Assembly: GCA_050633205.1 (NCBI GenBank)
Contig: JBOEGA010000154.1
Span: forward strand, 1-14,367
Direction: 5' to 3'
Length of the DNA: 14,367 nucleotides
Source: CBDHHC01 sp050633205
GTDB lineage: Bacteria; Pseudomonadota; Alphaproteobacteria; Rhizobiales; CBDHHC01
A program made the position numbers and the translations under genes. The number at the start of each line of letters is the position of its first letter. The first letter of the stretch is position 1. Of this stretch, positions 13,277 to 14,367 are shown in pieces. The notes under the pieces are model-generated. The model searched no databases, had not been told where the DNA came from, and worked only from the letters and a program-made list of their open reading frames with translations.

Positions 13277-14367
13277 ATGAATACAAGTGTTATTGAGCTG
13301 CTAGCGTTCGGACTGTTTGTTGTGATTGCAGGTGTGTTCATGCTTATCAGCTTGGTTCGGGAGCTAGCTCCGATGGATAGGCGCCGTTGGCTTTTAGCGA
13401 TAGGGCTTGGCGCAGGAGTGATCACATTCGGACTGAAAATAGCTATGATAGTAACGCTTAGTACATTCCCTGAATTTACCATTGAATTGTTGCCGAAACA
13501 GGTATACGTGCGCAAACTAAGTGACGATGTCGCTTATCAGCACACAGCATTAGATAATGAGACAGTTAAAAAAAATTACATATGGGAGGCACTTCCTGCA
13601 ACGGCTCCCTATCCAATCGACAATCCAACTACACCCGAGAAGGTTGCGTTAGGGAAGAAGCTTTTCTTTGACAATACGCTATCTGCAGATGAATCTCTCT
13701 CATGCGCTTCCTGCCATGAATTGTCATCGATAAAGGGTGGTGCGGACGGACTTTCACAAGCCATTGGCATTTATGGCCAACAAGGAAAACGCAACGTACC
13801 TACTGTTCTGAATGCGGCGTTTCAGCGAGTGCTTTTCTGGGACGGGCGTGTCAGTTCTCTGGAAGAACAGGCAAAAGGGCCTTTGACCAATCCTGTTGAA
13901 ATGGGCATGCCCTCGCTAAATAGTGTGGAAGAAAGAGTAAAAAGTAACGCTGGCTATCAGCAAGAGTTTGCTAACGCATTCCCCGGTAGCCCTGTTATTT
14001 CAATAGACAATATCGTTAAGGCAATCGCTGCTTACGAACGTACACTTATAACACCGATGTCACCGTATGACCGTTTTATTGGAGGTGATTCCAGCGCATT
14101 GACGAAAATACAATTAGAAGGAATGGCTCTTTTTGAGAGTACCGGATGTGTTAACTGTCACTCGGGACCCAATTTTAGTGGCGCAAGTGTATACGGTGAA
14201 AACGCAGCGTATCGTGCATTTCCGGCTTTTCTTAATTCTGATTATAGTCAACGCTATCAATTCACGGAAGACGTAGGCGTTGTAAATGGTAACTCCAAAT
14301 CACTCAGGGGTGTGTGGCGAATACCATTTTTACGCAATGTTGCTCGAACTGCTCCCTACTTTCATAT
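13277..14367 (+). CDS. Membrane-anchored dihaem cytochrome c peroxidase / MauG-family protein (partial at window edge)
   Basis: The first 363 residues are visible. Two hydrophobic helices (about 8-27 and 38-60) flank a basic loop RELAPMDRRR, predicting both termini in the periplasm and the loop in the cytoplasm. The CCP/MauG part starts near 100 with LGKKLFFDNTLSADESLSC. It has two covalent haem motifs, CASCH (143-147) and CVNCH (291-295), plus the family-typical FWDGR (187-191) between them. It runs to FLRNVARTAPYFH, the conserved segment holding a C-terminal His, just before the window ends. Classical members reduce H2O2 in the periplasm with electrons from small c-type cytochromes; MauG-like relatives do oxidative modifications. 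AAGGAAGAG (13261-13269) precedes ATG 13277. Confidence 0.9.
   Translation, partial: MNTSVIELLAFGLFVVIAGVFMLISLVRELAPMDRRRWLLAIGLGAGVITFGLKIAMIVTLSTFPEFTIELLPKQVYVRKLSDDVAYQHTALDNETVKKNYIWEALPATAPYPIDNPTTPEKVALGKKLFFDNTLSADESLSCASCHELSSIKGGADGLSQAIGIYGQQGKRNVPTVLNAAFQRVLFWDGRVSSLEEQAKGPLTNPVEMGMPSLNSVEERVKSNAGYQQEFANAFPGSPVISIDNIVKAIAAYERTLITPMSPYDRFIGGDSSALTKIQLEGMALFESTGCVNCHSGPNFSGASVYGENAAYRAFPAFLNSDYSQRYQFTEDVGVVNGNSKSLRGVWRIPFLRNVARTAPYFH

Overview
The window looks like chromosomal DNA of a heterotrophic, probably marine gammaproteobacterium. This is an inference from moderate GC content, a TRAP transporter, SMP-30, MauG-type peroxidase and truncated-globin genes, and gammaproteobacterial-looking start sites; no rRNA or tRNA is present to fix the taxonomy. 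I see no insertion sequence, CRISPR array or phage gene.

Region 1 (1-8609) is a carbohydrate or sugar-acid utilisation locus. A DUF1537/OtnK-type four-carbon-acid kinase gene runs leftward out of the window. Diverging from it is a GntR/FCD regulator gene. A rightward operon follows: TRAP binding protein, small permease and large permease (dctP-dctQ-dctM), an ABM/LsrG-like monooxygenase-fold protein, a Gfo/Idh/MocA oxidoreductase, an SMP-30/gluconolactonase-type lactonase and an isopropylmalate/tartrate-dehydrogenase-family enzyme. A coherent reading is uptake of a sugar or acid, oxidation to a lactone, ring opening to an aldonic acid, oxidation to an oxo-acid, and phosphorylation by the kinase. 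A near-palindrome centred on GTATAC lies in both the kinase/gntR spacer and the dctP promoter, inside a longer 27-base element matching at 23 positions, so the GntR protein probably controls both units. The last dehydrogenase carries Phe where this superfamily has its catalytic Tyr.

Region 2 (8610-9723) holds three very small genes. They are a 39-residue single-span membrane protein (minus), a 60-residue ribbon-helix-helix protein (plus) diverging from it, and a 59-residue unknown protein (minus). The divergent spacer is dense in inverted and direct repeats and is a good candidate for autoregulation by the RHH protein.

Region 3 (9724-14367) holds stand-alone genes: an exported gluzincin-type metallopeptidase, a periplasmic group-1 truncated haemoglobin, a two-span DUF2892-like membrane protein, a LysR regulator, and a membrane-anchored dihaem cytochrome c peroxidase/MauG-type protein cut by the right edge. 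The two haem proteins suggest a periplasmic redox or peroxide/NO function, but nothing visible shows that they act together.
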